A stretch of DNA of 64,000 nucleotides from Leucocoprinus leucothites (Eukaryota; Basidiomycota; Agaricomycetes; Agaricales; Agaricaceae). The DNA lies in the NCBI GenBank assembly GCA_013368445.1, contig JAACJO010000010.1, forward strand, positions 1,426,001 through 1,490,000. Reading direction: 5' to 3'. Positions 19,795 through 31,296 of the stretch are shown in pieces (position 1 is the first letter of the stretch; each line of letters starts with the position of its first letter). The notes below the pieces were generated by a model. The model was not told the DNA's origin. It worked only from the letters and a program-made list of their open reading frames with translations, and ran no database searches. A program made the position numbers and the translations under genes.

Positions 19795-22765
19795 GGAACG
19801 CACTCCATTCATCATATAACTCAGCATCTGGTTGACTGGTAAGCTCTAACATTCTGAATGAAATAAAATCCCTTCCCCCCCATTCCTGGGCAAACTTCTC
19901 TGTCCTTGAACTCACCAAATCCCTCTCTTCATGCGCTAACTCTTCAGCACCCGGACCTGATTACGTCTCCTGGAAACATCTAAAGTCCATTGTCACCCAC
20001 AATGAATGCCTCAAAAACATAATACTCATTGCTAACACATGCGTATGTCTCTCTTACTGGCTGAGTCACTTCAAGGACTCGGTCTCTATTATCATTCCCA
20101 AGCCGAATAAACCGGCCTATGATACACCGAAAGCATTTCATCCCATTGTTCTACTAAACACTTTAGGTAAATTAATCGAGAAGATGATTGCTTACCGCAT
20201 GCAGTACGAAGCGGTATCTCTAGATATTCTCCATCCTAATCAAATGGGTGAAGTTATCCAATGATCCACTGAGGATGCAGGAGTATTCCTCACTCATATC
20301 ATTCGGGCCGGATGGGCTAAAGGTATGATCACCAGTGTCTGTGCTTTTGATATCGCCCAATTCTTCCCCTCCCTAAACCACAAAATCCTTACTGACGTTC
20401 TACGACAACAGGGGTTCGCCCCAGAACTTGTTAACTTCTTTTTACACTACCTCATAGGTTGATCCACTCAATTCATGTGGAACACTTTCCTATCCGATGC
20501 CCATGACACGGATGTTGGCATAGGGCAGGGCTCCGCTCTATCACCCATTCTATCTGCGCTCTATCACCCATTCTATCCACGCTCTATCTAGCACCCCTCA
20601 TGTTCATGTTTGACCAACATGATAAACTACAGTCTATCCCTTCTTCCCTTTTATCATTTGTCAATGATGGGCTTTGTATATCTCAAGTGAAGAATTATAC
20701 TGACACTATTTCTTCCCTCAAATCAGCTTACTCCATCATTAACTCCATTTGCACCAATCTCAGGCTTGTCGTTGAACACGATAAATCTGAGGTCTTTCAT
20801 TTCTCCCAACGTCATAATGATTCCAATCCCCCCCTTGATTTATCCGATGTTGGCAGCCCTCTACTATATCCTAAACGTGTCTGGCAGTACTTAGGCTTCT
20901 ATTTCGACCATTGACTATCATTTCAAGAACACGTTCGGTATTACTCTACCAAAGCATTATCCACAGTGAAAGCTATGAGTATGCTAGGCAACTCCACCAG
21001 AGGCCTCCTTCCTCTACAAAAACGTCTGCTCTATAGGTAATGCATTGTCCCTGTGGCCACGTATGGATTCCAACTCTGGTACTTTGAAGGTGCTCGTAAC
21101 AAGGCACTTCTCAAGTCCTTATCATCTATGCAAAGACGTGCGGCTCTCTGGATCACAGGTGCCTTCCGCACTTCCCCATCAGGTGGCACTGAAAGTATTG
21201 CTGGACTTATTCCAATCCACCTCCATCTTCATAAATTAGCTGTTCACTCGTCATATCGAGTCTCTACTTTACCCTCTAATCATGCATTACATTCTCTTTT
21301 ATCTAACGACTTCTCTCTTAACTCCTCCCCTCATCCCCAATCGCTTCGCCTTCTCACTCCGGCCAAAAAAGCTAAAGTCAAAGGCCCCCTTATTGATGTA
21401 GATAGTTCTCTTTCTCATCTTTCTGACTCTTTTTCTCCATTCACTCCTGAATCAAAGCCTGGATCTCGTATTATGGACATCTTTCCTGATTCTATTCATT
21501 TTCACCCATGTAATCGTTCGGATAAACACAAAATGTATAAACATGTATCGTCTCTCGATTCGGTTTTTTCTTCTTCTTCCTCCGATCGTAATTGTATTTT
21601 GGTTGTTACTGATGCTTCTGTTCCACTCGTAGGTTCCCTTGAGGTGGTTTCAGCGGCACATTTATATCGCGGTGGACGGCAAGTGTCCCATGCAAAACAG
21701 GCTAGTGGTTGAGCGTCGTCTACTGATGCCAAACTCCACTCCATCCATATTGGCATCGCCAAGGCCATTTCCCTTCAGTGCAACCACATCATCCTCATCA
21801 CTGACTGTCTCCCAGCAGCCAAGCTAGCAGTCGATCCCTCTATACACTTGAGCCAATCACACTCCATCCAAGTCTGCCAACTCTTATCTGACTGGCTCAC
21901 GGCCAAACCCTCTCGTTCTATCGACTTCTGGAATGTCCCTTCCAAATGGCGCTGGAAGCCCTACCTTTAAAGTCCACAATGACATCACTTCCACATGCAT
22001 ACACGCCCCCCCTCGATTAGGCGCTACTCTTGACTTCTTGCAACGCAAAATCACCAATGATTGCCAGAAATCCTGGGAGTCCACTTTCTGGAAGAAGAAG
22101 TACCGTGGCAGCAGTTTCCTTCTTTCCAAAAAGAATCGCAAGTTCCTCATCCCCACTTATGTCAAGGGGGGCACCTGGCTTCCCTTAGCCAATGAATCGC
22201 CATCATTATGTGTGCGTATGTCCCACGCCATCCTCAATCATGCTCCTATTGGAGCTTATCGCAAGAGGTTCTTCCCCCTCGAGCCCAAGTCCTGTCGTTG
22301 TGGCCATCGCCTGGAAACATGACATTATATCCTGTGTTACTGCCCCCTCTATCCCTTCCGCACTCAATGGGTGCAATGCACTTTCCCTCAGTATGAGTTC
22401 CTTGTTGAGTTCTTGAAAAAGAACCCAGCCGCCTTTGCTTTTACCAATCACAACACGCGCCCACCACCGCCTCAAGCTCCTGTGCCCGCTGAACCAAATG
22501 AAGGTGAACTATACTCTCTTATTTCATCTCTCTTCGTTTCCTTTGAGTCCGATCTCTGTGTATGACACCTCATTCAATAGTCTCTATCGAGTCTTTTCTA
22601 TGCTGCTGGACTAATCATGTATAGTCTCTGTCTCAAGCGGTCTTCGACTGCTTCGTGTACCCCAGCTTGCTGTAGTGTACCGTCTGTTTGTAATATTTAG
22701 TTGAAAGCAGACTGTAATCGAGCACCGCTATATAAATCCATTGATTTTTTTTTAAAAAAAAAAAA

Positions 22766-22943
22766 GGAATATGAACTCTAAAACTGTATGGATTACTAAC
22801 AGATTGAAGGAATGGTGGTCCCCCCACTGTTCTGAGACTCTTCTCATTTATAGAAGAATAAAGGATCAAAAAGACTGGCAGGCATTCAGAGTGGCTACTC
22901 GAGCCACCAAATGGTCTTTCTTTGACGAGCGCATTCATGAGAT
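22766..22943 (+). mobile_element. B-4: short family B ORF2 fragment
   Basis: Encodes NSKTVWITNRLKEWWSPHCSET...KWSFFDERIHEI, the ORF2 linker between endonuclease and RT. It begins right after the B-3 poly(A) and ends where an LTR start (TGTTAGAAGG) begins. It could be the target into which B-3 inserted. Confidence 0.75.
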
Positions 22944-22964
22944 TGTTAGAAGGTGATGCACAGG
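22944..22964 (-). repeat. 21-bp stub of a copia LTR end
   Basis: TGTTAGAAGGTGATGCACAG matches the plus-strand start of the 302-bp copia LTR at 1712. The rest is cut off by the 5' end of A-4. Confidence 0.7.
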
Positions 22965-23051
22965 CATCCCTTCTTGACCTCTTACCACCACCATCTCTTA
23001 GTTGGTGTGTCACGATTAGAGTTCAATACTACTGCGTCTACTTGTAGCTAC

Positions 23052-24750
23052 ATGGGCAGATGTAAATCTAAGTCTAACAAGCCTCCCCGCCAAACAACCG
23101 AGTCCGCCGAAGCCTCCACCGACGAGCTCAACATCGCCAAGATGTCCGAGGATGAACATCTCGACCCCTATGATGACCCCCGCAACATTCGTGGGTTCTT
23201 TGGACCTCCCCAGGCTGACGTTTCATTGCCTGGACCTTCCTCCCTGCCTGCTGCTGACGTTCTGTCACGGGTGGCAGTCGCTCCCTCGGCTGACATTCCG
23301 TCGCCATCCCCAAAGCCCTTCACTGCTGGTGGACAGACATTCTACCCTGTGAAGGACCTTCCTCCCCCAGCACCGCTGTCCACCATCTCCTCCGGGTCAA
23401 CTGAGGAGTCTGTTGAGACCCGGGCTCTTGCTGGGATCCGTTTCTTCTCCCGCTTCATTGGGAGTGTTCCCTCAGGCCCTCTTCCAGAGGCCACCACTGC
23501 CGTGATCATCCCGACTCTTATTGGGTTGGTTGCAGAAGTTCTCAACCGGGGCCAAGGCGACACGGCCCTCGTCAATGAGTGAATGCGAGCCCAGGGATGG
23601 GCCACATTTGCAGATTTCATTTGGGACTGTGCCACCAAAATTGAAGAGGCCCACCCTAATCATACGTGTGTCGCCCATGAGGCGATCCATGGATCTGCTG
23701 ACTCAGCGGGTCCACGTGACATCAACATGGGTTCCCCCAAGGCACCCTCTTTACCACCCCTGGATCGTTGGCCCGCCCCGGCCTGTCCCTCCCTACCGCC
23801 CAAGCCGGCGCCTGCAAAGGCCCGCGCTAGTGGCAAAGTGCCCACTCAAGCGCCCCCCGCTCCTAAGGTTAGGTCTGATGGCCAAGCCCGGCGAGTGCCC
23901 ATCCCTCCCTCGGCGGCTAAGAAGTTGTTCGCTGAGGTAGCCTGTACCCTGGAGTCTGCGGCAGTGCTCATCAAGCTAGCCCAGTCCCACCCCACTCTCG
24001 AGCCTGATTGTGTCGCCGCAATGCATCAGGCCACCCTCGCTGATGCGCCTTCTGTGAAGAAGCCCCGCATGACCACGTCAGGCCCCACCCGATGCCAACT
24101 CTTCCTTGATTTCACTGGCAGTTCCAGTGACATCACCTACCTCCACCACAAGGCCATGTGCCTTCTCAACGATTCCCTCACTCGCATGAAGAGCTCACTT
24201 CGCGTCGAGAACATTGCTCGGGCGTACGACACCATCTTGTTGTACACCAACTCCATCGCCACTGATGCTGATGCATTAGTGATTGAATCCTCCCTCTCTT
24301 CAGCCTTCACTGCCCCATTTGAGCTGAAAACCAAATGCCCCAGGTCCAGGTCTTATCTTAAGATCCTGGACGTCCCTTACTACACGAGTGGCATTCGCAC
24401 CACTCCGCAACACGTCACCGACCGTATGCGTCTGTCTCCCTTCAAGGAGACATTTGCTAATGTATCCTCCATGCGCATCATGCACAACTCCGCCAAAGCC
24501 AACACCGCCACCATTTGGGTCGACCTTTGGGATTCTCAGTCCAGCGCTAACGCCAAGCGCCTGGTCGGCAAATACCTCAACTTCAACGGCGTGCAGTCCA
24601 TGATCAAGGCTGTGCGCGCTCACCCTGGGACCCCCCAGTGTCAATGATGCTGGCGCTGGGGCCACACTACCTCCACCTGTTGCAATCGTGCACTCAGGTG
24701 CTCACAATGTGGCAGGCCACATTGGTCTGAGAATCACCGCACCACCTCCT

Positions 24751-24752
<2 letters not shown>
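23052..24752 (+). pseudogene. Mosaic ORF1 of A-4
   Basis: The N-terminus (MGRCKSKSNKPPRQTTESAEAS..., residues 1-176) is of the A-1 type. From HGSADSAGPRDINMGSPKAP onward it follows the A-2 type (PPKPAPAKARASGKVPTQAPPAPKVRSDGQARR). TGA at 23580..23582 and at 24645..24647 replace arginine CGA codons found in relatives. The knuckle region is only partly present. Confidence 0.85.
24741..24752. repeat. Target-site duplication of A-5 (left copy)
   Basis: ACCACCTCCTCC recurs at 27024..27035, two bases after the 5' end of A-5. Confidence 0.88.
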
Positions 24753-24787
<35 letters not shown>

Positions 24788-24788
24788 C

Positions 24789-24807
24789 GCGACCCCAGAG
24801 GGGTCGC
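24789..24807 (-). promoter_or_regulatory. 3'-terminal hairpin of A-5
   Basis: GCGACCCC-AGA-GGGGTCGC, perfect 8-bp stem, with a different loop from A-7 and A-9 (TCC). Confidence 0.7.
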
Positions 24808-25032
24808 CAATTTATAACGCAGTGCGCGATAGCAGTCCGCGCCCAACTACTACAACATGCAGAGTCCGAAGTCCGCCTAGTACAAATGATATCTTCACGC
24901 AGTGGTACATAGTTCGAAATGAAAGCATACTACAATACAAGTCGGGTTGTTCTGATTTACTGGCGGATGGAAAATGCACAGCATGGATCTCGATGACCCA
25001 CCGCACACAGCGCGGGGGCGGACAATGCAACC

Positions 25033-25053
25033 TGTAGGGAAGAGAACCCTACA
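25033..25053 (-). promoter_or_regulatory. Stop-codon hairpin of A-5
   Basis: TGTAGGG-(7 nt)-CCCTACA with the ORF1 stop TAG in the 5' arm. The sequence is unrelated to the A-2 hairpin except for TAGGG/CCCTA. Confidence 0.68.
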
Positions 25054-26936
25054 GACACGACCGAGCGGCATCGCGGCGATGGTTTTCAAGCCAAAGCCGG
25101 TCAAACCGGTGTCGCCAGAATGGGCACTTGCGATCGTCAGCTGCATGCGGCTTGGCGCAGTTAACGCACTTGATGTGAGGACAGGGATCCTCGGTGGCGG
25201 TGGGCAGGATAGGGGGATTGGCCTTTGGACTCCCCTTACAACAGCTCGAGTGGGAGCGGTGGTTCTCAGTACGATGAGGACCGCTGCAGGCGGCGCATCA
25301 TAGCGCACGGGCGCGGCACGATGAGGTAGAGTGACCCCAGCGCCAGCAACGCTGACACTGAGGACTGTCGGGATGAGCACGCGCAGCCTGGATCACGGAC
25401 TGAACACCCTCAAAGTGGAGGTACTTGCCCAGGAGCTTCTTGGCGCTCGCTCCTGATTGAGAGTCCCAGAGGTCGAACCAGACAGTGGCGGTGTTGGCTC
25501 TGGTGGAGTTGCGCATAATGCGCACGGAGGAAACATCTGCGAAAATGTCCTTGAGGGCGGACAATCGCATGTGGTCGGTCACATGAGCCAGCGTGATGCG
25601 GACACTGTTCACGAAGTAAGGGACATTGAGGACCTTGAGGTAGGACCTCGACCTGGGGCGGCGCGTCTTGATCGCAAAGGGGGCAGTGAAGACGGAGGGG
25701 ATGGAGGACTCAATGACATCACAGTCAGCGTCAGAGGGAACGGAGGAGGTGTGCAGTGCGATCGTGCTGTATGCCTTTGTGATGTTCTCCACACGCAAGA
25801 TCGACTTGGCGCGGGAGAGGGAGTCGTTGAGAAGGCGCATGGCCTTGTGATGGAGATAGGTGACCTCATCGGCACTGCCGACGAAGTCGAGGAAAAGTTG
25901 GCGGCAGGTGGGGCCCGCGGTTGTCATGCGCGGCTTCCGAGTGGCGGGGGCGGCGGCTTGGGCGGCCTGATGCATAGCGGTGATGCGATCAGGGTCGAGA
26001 TCGGGGTGGGATTGCGCCAGCTTAATGAGTGACGTAACCCCGGCGGGGCAGGCTGCCTCGGCGAAGGACTTCTTGACCGAGGTGGGAGGAGGGGGCGCTT
26101 TGGTGGGCGCTCGCTGAGCTTGGCCATCAGACCTAACCCTAGCTTGGGGGGGGCCACTAGCGCGCGCTTTAGCAGGCGCTTGCTTGGGCGGTAAGGTGGG
26201 ACGGGCTGGGGCAGGCCGACGATCCGAGGGAGTCTGTTTGGGTGCTTTGGGAGAGCCCATATCAATATCACGTGGTTCCGCTTTGTCAGCGGATCCATGG
26301 ATCGCCTCATGGGCGACGCGCGTACGTTTAGGGTAGGCCCCCTCGACTCTGGTGGCACAGTCCCGAATGAAGTCCGCAAATGTGTCCCATCCCTGGGCTT
26401 GCATTCGCTCGTTGGTGAGGGCCGTGTCGCCTTGGCCCCGGTTGAAAACTTCCGCAACCAGTCCAACAAGAGTCGGAATGATCACGGCGGTGGTGGCCTC
26501 TGGAAGAGGGCCTGAGGGAACATTCCCGATGAAGCGGGAGAAGAAACGAATCCCAGCAAGAGCCCGGGTCTCAACAGACTCCTCAGTTGACCCGGAGGAG
26601 ACAGCGGATGGCGGTGCTGGGGGGGGGAGAGCCTTCATGGGATAGAACGTCTGTCCGCCGGCAGTGAAGGGTTTGGGGGACGGCGACGGGACGTCAGCCG
26701 CGGGAGCGACCACCGACCGCGACGGAGCATCAGCAGCAGGCAGGGAAGAGGGTCCAGGCGACGAAACGTCAGCCTGGGGAGGTCCAAAGAACCCGCGAAC
26801 ATTGCGGGGGTTGTCGTAGGGGTCGAGATGTTCGTCCTCGGACATCTCGGCGATGTTGAGCTAGTCGGTGGAGGCCTCGGCAGACTCGGTAGACCAGCGG
26901 GGGGGGGCCCTTAGATTTAGACTTTCGCTTGCCCAT
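25049..26936 (-). pseudogene. ORF1 of A-5
   Basis: The ATG at 26936 encodes MGKRKSKSK, followed by a long G/C homopolymer (probable frameshift) and a TAG in place of GAG in the TDELN segment. Then 515 codons are open from MSEDEHLDPYDN. Domains: ADVPSPSP linker, RALAGIRFFSRFIGNVPSGPLPEATTAVIIPTLVGL, AIHGSADKAEPRDIDMGSPKAPKQTPSDRRP, the conserved RKPRMTTAGPT..WFDLWDSQSGASAKKL domain, and knuckle CQRCWRWGHSTSSC. TGA at about 25298 (CGA in relatives) removes the last knuckles. Confidence 0.87.
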
Positions 26937-27039
26937 GTAAAATAGGCAGAGATACGATGTAAACTAGACGTCTTAAAACACACCAACGAATAGATGGTGG
27001 TGGTAAGAGGTCAAGGAGGGATGACCACCTCCTCCTTTT

Positions 27040-28709
27040 GCCGGTCAAACTGGTGTCGCCAGAATGGGCACTTGCGATTGTCAGCTGCATGCGACTTGGT
27101 GCAGTTGACGCACTTGATATGAGGACAGGGATCCTCGGCGGGGGTGGGCGGAATCGGGGGATTGGCCTTCGGACTACACACCCTCGAAGTGAAGGTACTT
27201 GCCCAGGAGCTTCTTGGCGCTCGCTCCCGATTGAGAGTCCCAGAGGTTGAACCAGATGGTGGTGGTGTCGGCTCTGGTGGAGTTGCGCATGATGTGCATG
27301 GAGGAAACATCTGTGAAAATGTCCTTGAAAGCGGACAGTCGCATGCGGTCTGTCACGTGATTCGGTGTGATGTGGACACCGTTCACGAAGTAAGGGACGT
27401 CGAGGACCTTGAGGTAGGACCTTGACCTGGGGCAGCGCGTCTTGATCGCAAAGGGGGCGGTGAAGACGGAGGGGATGGAGGACTCAATGACATCACAGTC
27501 AGCGTCAGAGGGAACGGAGGAGGTGTGCAGCGCAATCGTGCTGTATGCCTTGGTGATGTTCTCCACACGCAAGATCGACTTGGTGTGGGAGAGGGAGTCA
27601 TTAAGAAGGCACATGGCCTTGTGATGGAGATAGGTGACCTCATCGGCACTGCCGACGAAGTTGAGGAAAAGTTGGCAGCGGGTAGGGCCCACGGTTGTCA
27701 TGCGCGGCTTCCGAGTGGCAGGAGCGGCAGCTTGGGTGGCCTGATGCATAGCGGTGATGCGATCAGGGTCGAGATTGGGGTGGGATTGCGCCAACTTAAT
27801 GAGTGACGCAACCCTGGCGGGGCGAGCTGCCTCGGCGAAGGACTTCTTGACCGAGGTGGGAGGAGGGGGCGCTTTGGTGGGCGCTTGCTGAGCTTGGCCA
27901 TCAGACCTAACCCTAGCTTGGGGGGGGCCACTAGCGCACGCTTTAGCAGGCGCCTGCTTGGGCGGTAAGGTGGGACGGGCCAGGGCGGGCTGACGATCCA
28001 AGGGAGTCTGCTTGGGCGCTTCGGGGGAGCCCATGGCAATGTCACGTGGTTCCGCTTTGTCAGCGGATCCATGGATTGCCCCATGGGCGATGCACGTACA
28101 TTTAGGGTAGGCTTCCTCAACTTTGGTGGCACAGTCCCGAATGAAATCCGCAAATGTGTCCCATCCCTGGGCTCGCATTCACTCGGTGGTGAGGGCTGTG
28201 TCGCCTTGGCCCCAGTTTAAAACTTCCGCAACCAGTCCAACAAGAGTCGGGATGATCATGGTGGTGGTGGCCTCTGGAAGAGGGCCTGAGGGAACGTTCC
28301 CAACAAAGTGGGAGAAGAAACGAATCCCAGCAAGAGCCCGGGTCTCAACAGACTCCTCAGTTGACCCGGAGGAGACAGTGGACAGTGGTGCTGGGGGGGG
28401 GAGGTCCTTCACGGGGTAGAACATCTGTCCACCGGCAGTGAAGGGTTTTGGGGATGGTGACGGAATGTCAGCTGCGGGAGTGACCGCCGACTGCGACGGA
28501 ATGTCAGCAGCAGGCAGGGAGGAGGGTCCGGGTGACGAAACGTCAGCCTGGGGAGGTCCGAAGAACCCGCAAACATTGCGGGGGTTGTCGTAGGGGTCGA
28601 GATGTTCGTCCTCGGACATCTCAGCGATGTTGAGCTCGTCGGTGGAGGCCTCGGCGGACTCGGTAGATTGGCGGGGGGGGCCCTTAGATTTAGACTTTTG
28701 CTTGCCCAT
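27040..28709 (-). pseudogene. ORF1 of A-6, knuckle-deleted lineage
   Basis: Starts MGKQKSKSKGPPRQSTESAEAS at 28709. TGA at 28179..28181 (CGA in relatives) splits it. The second part, MRAQGWDTFADF to YLHFEGV, is open for 334 codons. At 27176 about 170 bp are missing relative to A-5 and A-9, between two AGTCC repeats, removing the first two knuckles and shifting the frame. The last knuckle (CVNCTKSHAADNRKC) follows out of frame. Confidence 0.85.
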
Positions 28710-28794
28710 GTAGAATAGGCAGAGATACGATGTAAACTAGACGTCTTAAAACACACCAACAAATAGATGGTGGTGGTAAGAGGTCAAGGAGGGA
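27040..28794 (-). mobile_element. A-6: ORF1-only LINE lacking its 3' tail
   Basis: The 5' end is at 28794. The sequence ends near the ORF1 C-terminus (GTTTGACCGGC in sense), followed in sense by only AAAA, and abuts the right-hand target duplication of A-5. Loss of the 3' end is unusual for LINEs, which normally lose 5' ends. It shares a 170-bp internal deletion with A-15. Confidence 0.85.
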
Positions 28795-28866
28795 TGCTTA
28801 CCACCACCATCGAAAGTTGGTGTTTGATTAGACGTCTAGTTACACATCGTATTCTACCTATTCTAC

Positions 28867-30739
28867 ATGGGTAAACAAAAGTCCAAAGCCAAACAGGCTA
28901 TACGCCAAACAACCGAGTCCACCAATGCCTCCGATGACAAGCTCAACATCGCCGAGATGTCCGAGGATGAACATCTTGACCCATACGATGACCCGCGCAA
29001 CGTCCGCGGCTTCTCTGGACCTCAGTCCATTCCCCCTGAGGCTGACTTTGAGTCGCCTCCTCGCCCAGTGCCTGGTGACATTTCGTCCCTTGCACCTACT
29101 ACTCAACCTCCGGTGGCTTTGAGCCCTGCAGGTCCTCCCACTGCTGCTGCCCCCAGTGGCTCTATCACACCCCGGGCTGGCCCCTCTGCTCCCTCTTCCG
29201 TCAGACCTGACTTGGAGGAGGAGGCCCTCGCCGCCTATGAAGGTCTTCGTTGATTTGGGAGATGGTTCTCAAATCTTGATCCCACTGCTGTCATGACTGA
29301 CACAGCCCGATGCTCGTTTGCTCTCTACATCTGTGGGAGCATGTGGGAATTCAGGAAGAGGGGCTGGGCCGATACCCAGCTCACTCCAATGTTTCAGAAG
29401 CAGGGGTGGCCCACGGTCGACTCCTTCCTTTGCTCTGGGGGCTTTTCAACCGGCCCTAATCAACCACACGGCAACCACAAGTCATCCCATGGATCTGCTG
29501 ACAAAGCAGGTCCACATGATATTAGTATGGGTGACCCTGAAGCACCCAAACAAACGCCCCCGGATTGTCGGCCCACCCCAGCCCATCCCACTCTACCGCC
29601 CAAGCAAGCACCTGTTAAAGTGCGTGCTAGTGGCCCTCCCCAAGCTAGGGTTAGGTCTGATGGCCAAGCCCAGTGAGCACCCACCAAAGTGCCCCCTCCT
29701 CCCACCTCAGCCAAGAAGTCCTTCGCCAAAGCGGCCCGCCCCGCCAGGGTTGCATTACTCATCAAGTTGGCGCAGTCCCATCCCGACCTCGACCCTGATC
29801 GCATCACCACTATGCATCAGGCTGCTCAAGCCGCCGCTCCCGCCACTCGGAAGCCACGCATGACAACCACGGGCCCTACCTGCCGCCAACTCTTCCTCGA
29901 CTTTGCCGGCAGCGCCAATGAGGTCGCTTATCTCCATCACAAGGCCATGCGCCTTCTCAACGACTCCCTCTCCCATGCCAAGTCAACCTTGTGTGTGGAG
30001 AACATCACCAAGGTGTACAGCACGATCGCGCTGCACACCTCCTCCGTTCCCTCTGACACTAATTGTGACGTCATTGAGTCCTCCATCCCCTCCGTCTTCA
30101 CCGCCCCCTTTGCGATCAAGACGCGCTGCCCCAGGTCAAGGTCCTACCTCAAGGTCCTCAATGTCCCCTACTTCGTGAACGGTGTCTGCATCATGCCGAA
30201 TCACGTGACCAACCACATGTGATTGTCCACCTTCAAGGACATTTTCGCAGATGTTTCCTCCGTGCGCGTTATGCGCAACTCCACCAGAGCCGACACCACC
30301 ACTGTCTGGTTCGACCTCTGGGACTCTCAATCAGGAGTGAGCGCCAAGAAGCTCCTGGGCAAGTACCTCCACTTCGAGGGTGTTCAGTCCATCATCCGGG
30401 CTGCACACACTCACCCAGGCAGTCCGCAGTGTCAGCGTTGCTGGTGCTGGGGGCATTCTACCTCATTGTGCCACGCCCGTGCGTTGCGATGCACCGCCTG
30501 CGGTGGTCCTCATCATACTGAGAACCACTGCTCCCACTCAAGCTGTTGTAAGGGGAGTCCGAAGGCAAATCCCCCTATCCCGCCCACCGCCACTGAGGAT
30601 CCCTGTTCTCATATCAAGTGCATCAACTGCGCCAAGTCACATGCAGCTGACAATCGCAAATGCCCATTCTGGCGACACCAGTTTGACCGGCTTTGGCTTG
30701 AAAACCATCACTATGATGCCGCTCGGTCGCGTCTGTAGG
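28867..30739 (+). pseudogene. ORF1 of A-7 with a unique N-terminal module
   Basis: The N-terminus MGKQKSKAKQAIRQTTEST shares the acidic EMSEDEHLDPYDDPRNVRGF motif but then diverges (SGPQSIPPEADFESPPRPVPGDISS...). TGA codons near 29251, 29674 and 30220 break the frame. From HGSADKAGPHDISMGDPEAPKQTP on it follows the A-5 type, ending with knuckles CQRCWCWGHSTSLC, CTACGGPHHTENH and CINCAKSHAADNRKC and a stop inside the hairpin at 30734. Confidence 0.86.
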
Positions 30740-30754
30740 GTTCTCTTCCCTACA
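30734..30754 (+). promoter_or_regulatory. Stop-codon hairpin of A-7
   Basis: TGTAGGG/CCCTACA arms, perfect 7 bp, 7-nt loop; the stop TAG is in the 5' arm. Confidence 0.68.
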
Positions 30755-31025
30755 GGTCGCATTGTCCACCCCCGCACTGTGCGTGGTGGGCCCTGGAGAT
30801 CCATGCCGTGCACTTCCATCTGCTGGTAAAACAGAACAGCCTGACTTGTATTGTAGTATGCTTTCATTTTGAACTATGTACCACTGCGTGAAGATGTCGT
30901 TTGTACTAGGCAGACTTCGGACTTGTATTTATACCTAGCTATGTAGATGTGTAGTTGGTAGCGGTACTTTCTGCATGTTGTAGTAGTTGGGCGTGGACTG
31001 CTATCGCGCACTGCATTATAAATTT

Positions 31026-31044
31026 GCGACCCCTCCGGGGTCGC
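31026..31044 (+). promoter_or_regulatory. 3'-terminal hairpin of A-7
   Basis: GCGACCCCTCCGGGGTCGC, perfect stem, seven bases before the poly(A). Confidence 0.7.
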
Positions 31045-31069
31045 GTTGACTAAAAAAAAAAAAAAAAAA

Positions 31070-31296
31070 GATATAGAGTTGATGATATAGACAGACTTGA
31101 TTAGTTAGTGGTCATGTGATGTATGTTGATCTTGCCTGTGGATACAGTGTTGACTCTCAGTCATTTACCAGTGTCCACAGGTGAGTATCTAGTTTCTATT
31201 GTGAATTTAGTCATTTACCAGTGTCCACAGATACTCTGGTCCCATTCCTAAACTGCTAGGACTGATATTCAGTCAACCACTGCCTGGATTCTAACA
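31070..31296 (+). repeat. LTR fragment related to the copia LTR
   Basis: Ends GATTCTAACA like the sense 3' end of the copia LTR and carries two AGTCATTTACCAGTGTCCAC units (31159..31180 and 31209..31230), diverged from those at 1797..1871. The first is followed by CAGGTGAGT, as in the copia LTR. The 5' part is lost where A-7's poly(A) begins. It interrupts A-8. Confidence 0.75.

Larger units (their letters stand above)
18516..22564 (+). pseudogene. ORF2 remnant of B-3
   Basis: Homologous to B-1 ORF2 from HEIASTNKRPWDLMEW through RT and RNase H to the C-terminal CRCGHRLET region. Many TGA and TAA codons are present (for example near 20262, 20461, 20912 and 21711), and a local duplication of the SALSPILSALY coding region lies near 20540..20590. 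The RT motif is SFVNDGLCIS (AAT at 20663..20665), the same D to N change as in B-1. Not functional. Confidence 0.85.
18516..22765 (+). mobile_element. B-3: decayed family B LINE, ORF2 and tail
   Basis: Starts in mid-ORF2 at the B-2 junction and ends in a T-run of about 9 nt followed by about 12 A (22745..22765). It is split by A-3 at 18704..19794. No 5' target duplication is visible, so its real 5' part may lie beyond B-2, to the left of the window. Confidence 0.87.
22965..24752 (+). mobile_element. A-4: ORF1-only LINE cut by A-5
   Basis: The 5' end is CATCCCTTCTTGACCTCTTA at 22965. ORF1 follows to the second knuckle region, where A-5 inserted, duplicating ACCACCTCCTCC. The remaining 3' part is not found on the far side of A-5, so it was deleted or replaced later. 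Confidence 0.87.
24753..27021 (-). mobile_element. A-5: full-length ORF1-only LINE, tail type 2
   Basis: About 2.27 kb reading leftward. Poly(A) is seen as 28 T at 24753..24780, with tail type 2, ORF1 and a 5' end ...GGTCAAGGAGGGA at 27021. No ORF2. Tail type 2 differs from type 1 through most of the 3'UTR but ends in the same GCGGACTGC...hairpin...poly(A) block. Confidence 0.92.
28797..31069 (+). mobile_element. A-7: ORF1-only LINE, divergent N-terminus, tail type 2
   Basis: Begins CTTACCACCACCATCG, lacking about 18 bases of the usual 5' end, and lies head-to-head with A-6 with two bases between. It has ORF1, tail type 2 and a poly(A) at 31052..31069. It is followed directly by an LTR fragment. 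Confidence 0.9.

Noticed and set aside
20560..20600. Local repeat of the SALSPILSALY coding region in B-3 as a functional duplication.
   Set aside because: It lies in a heavily broken pseudogene and is best seen as a small tandem duplication during decay.
28769..28812. Twin priming as the cause of the head-to-head arrangement.
   Set aside because: Twin priming inverts an internal 5' segment of one copy; here two separate 5' ends with different ORF1 types face each other.
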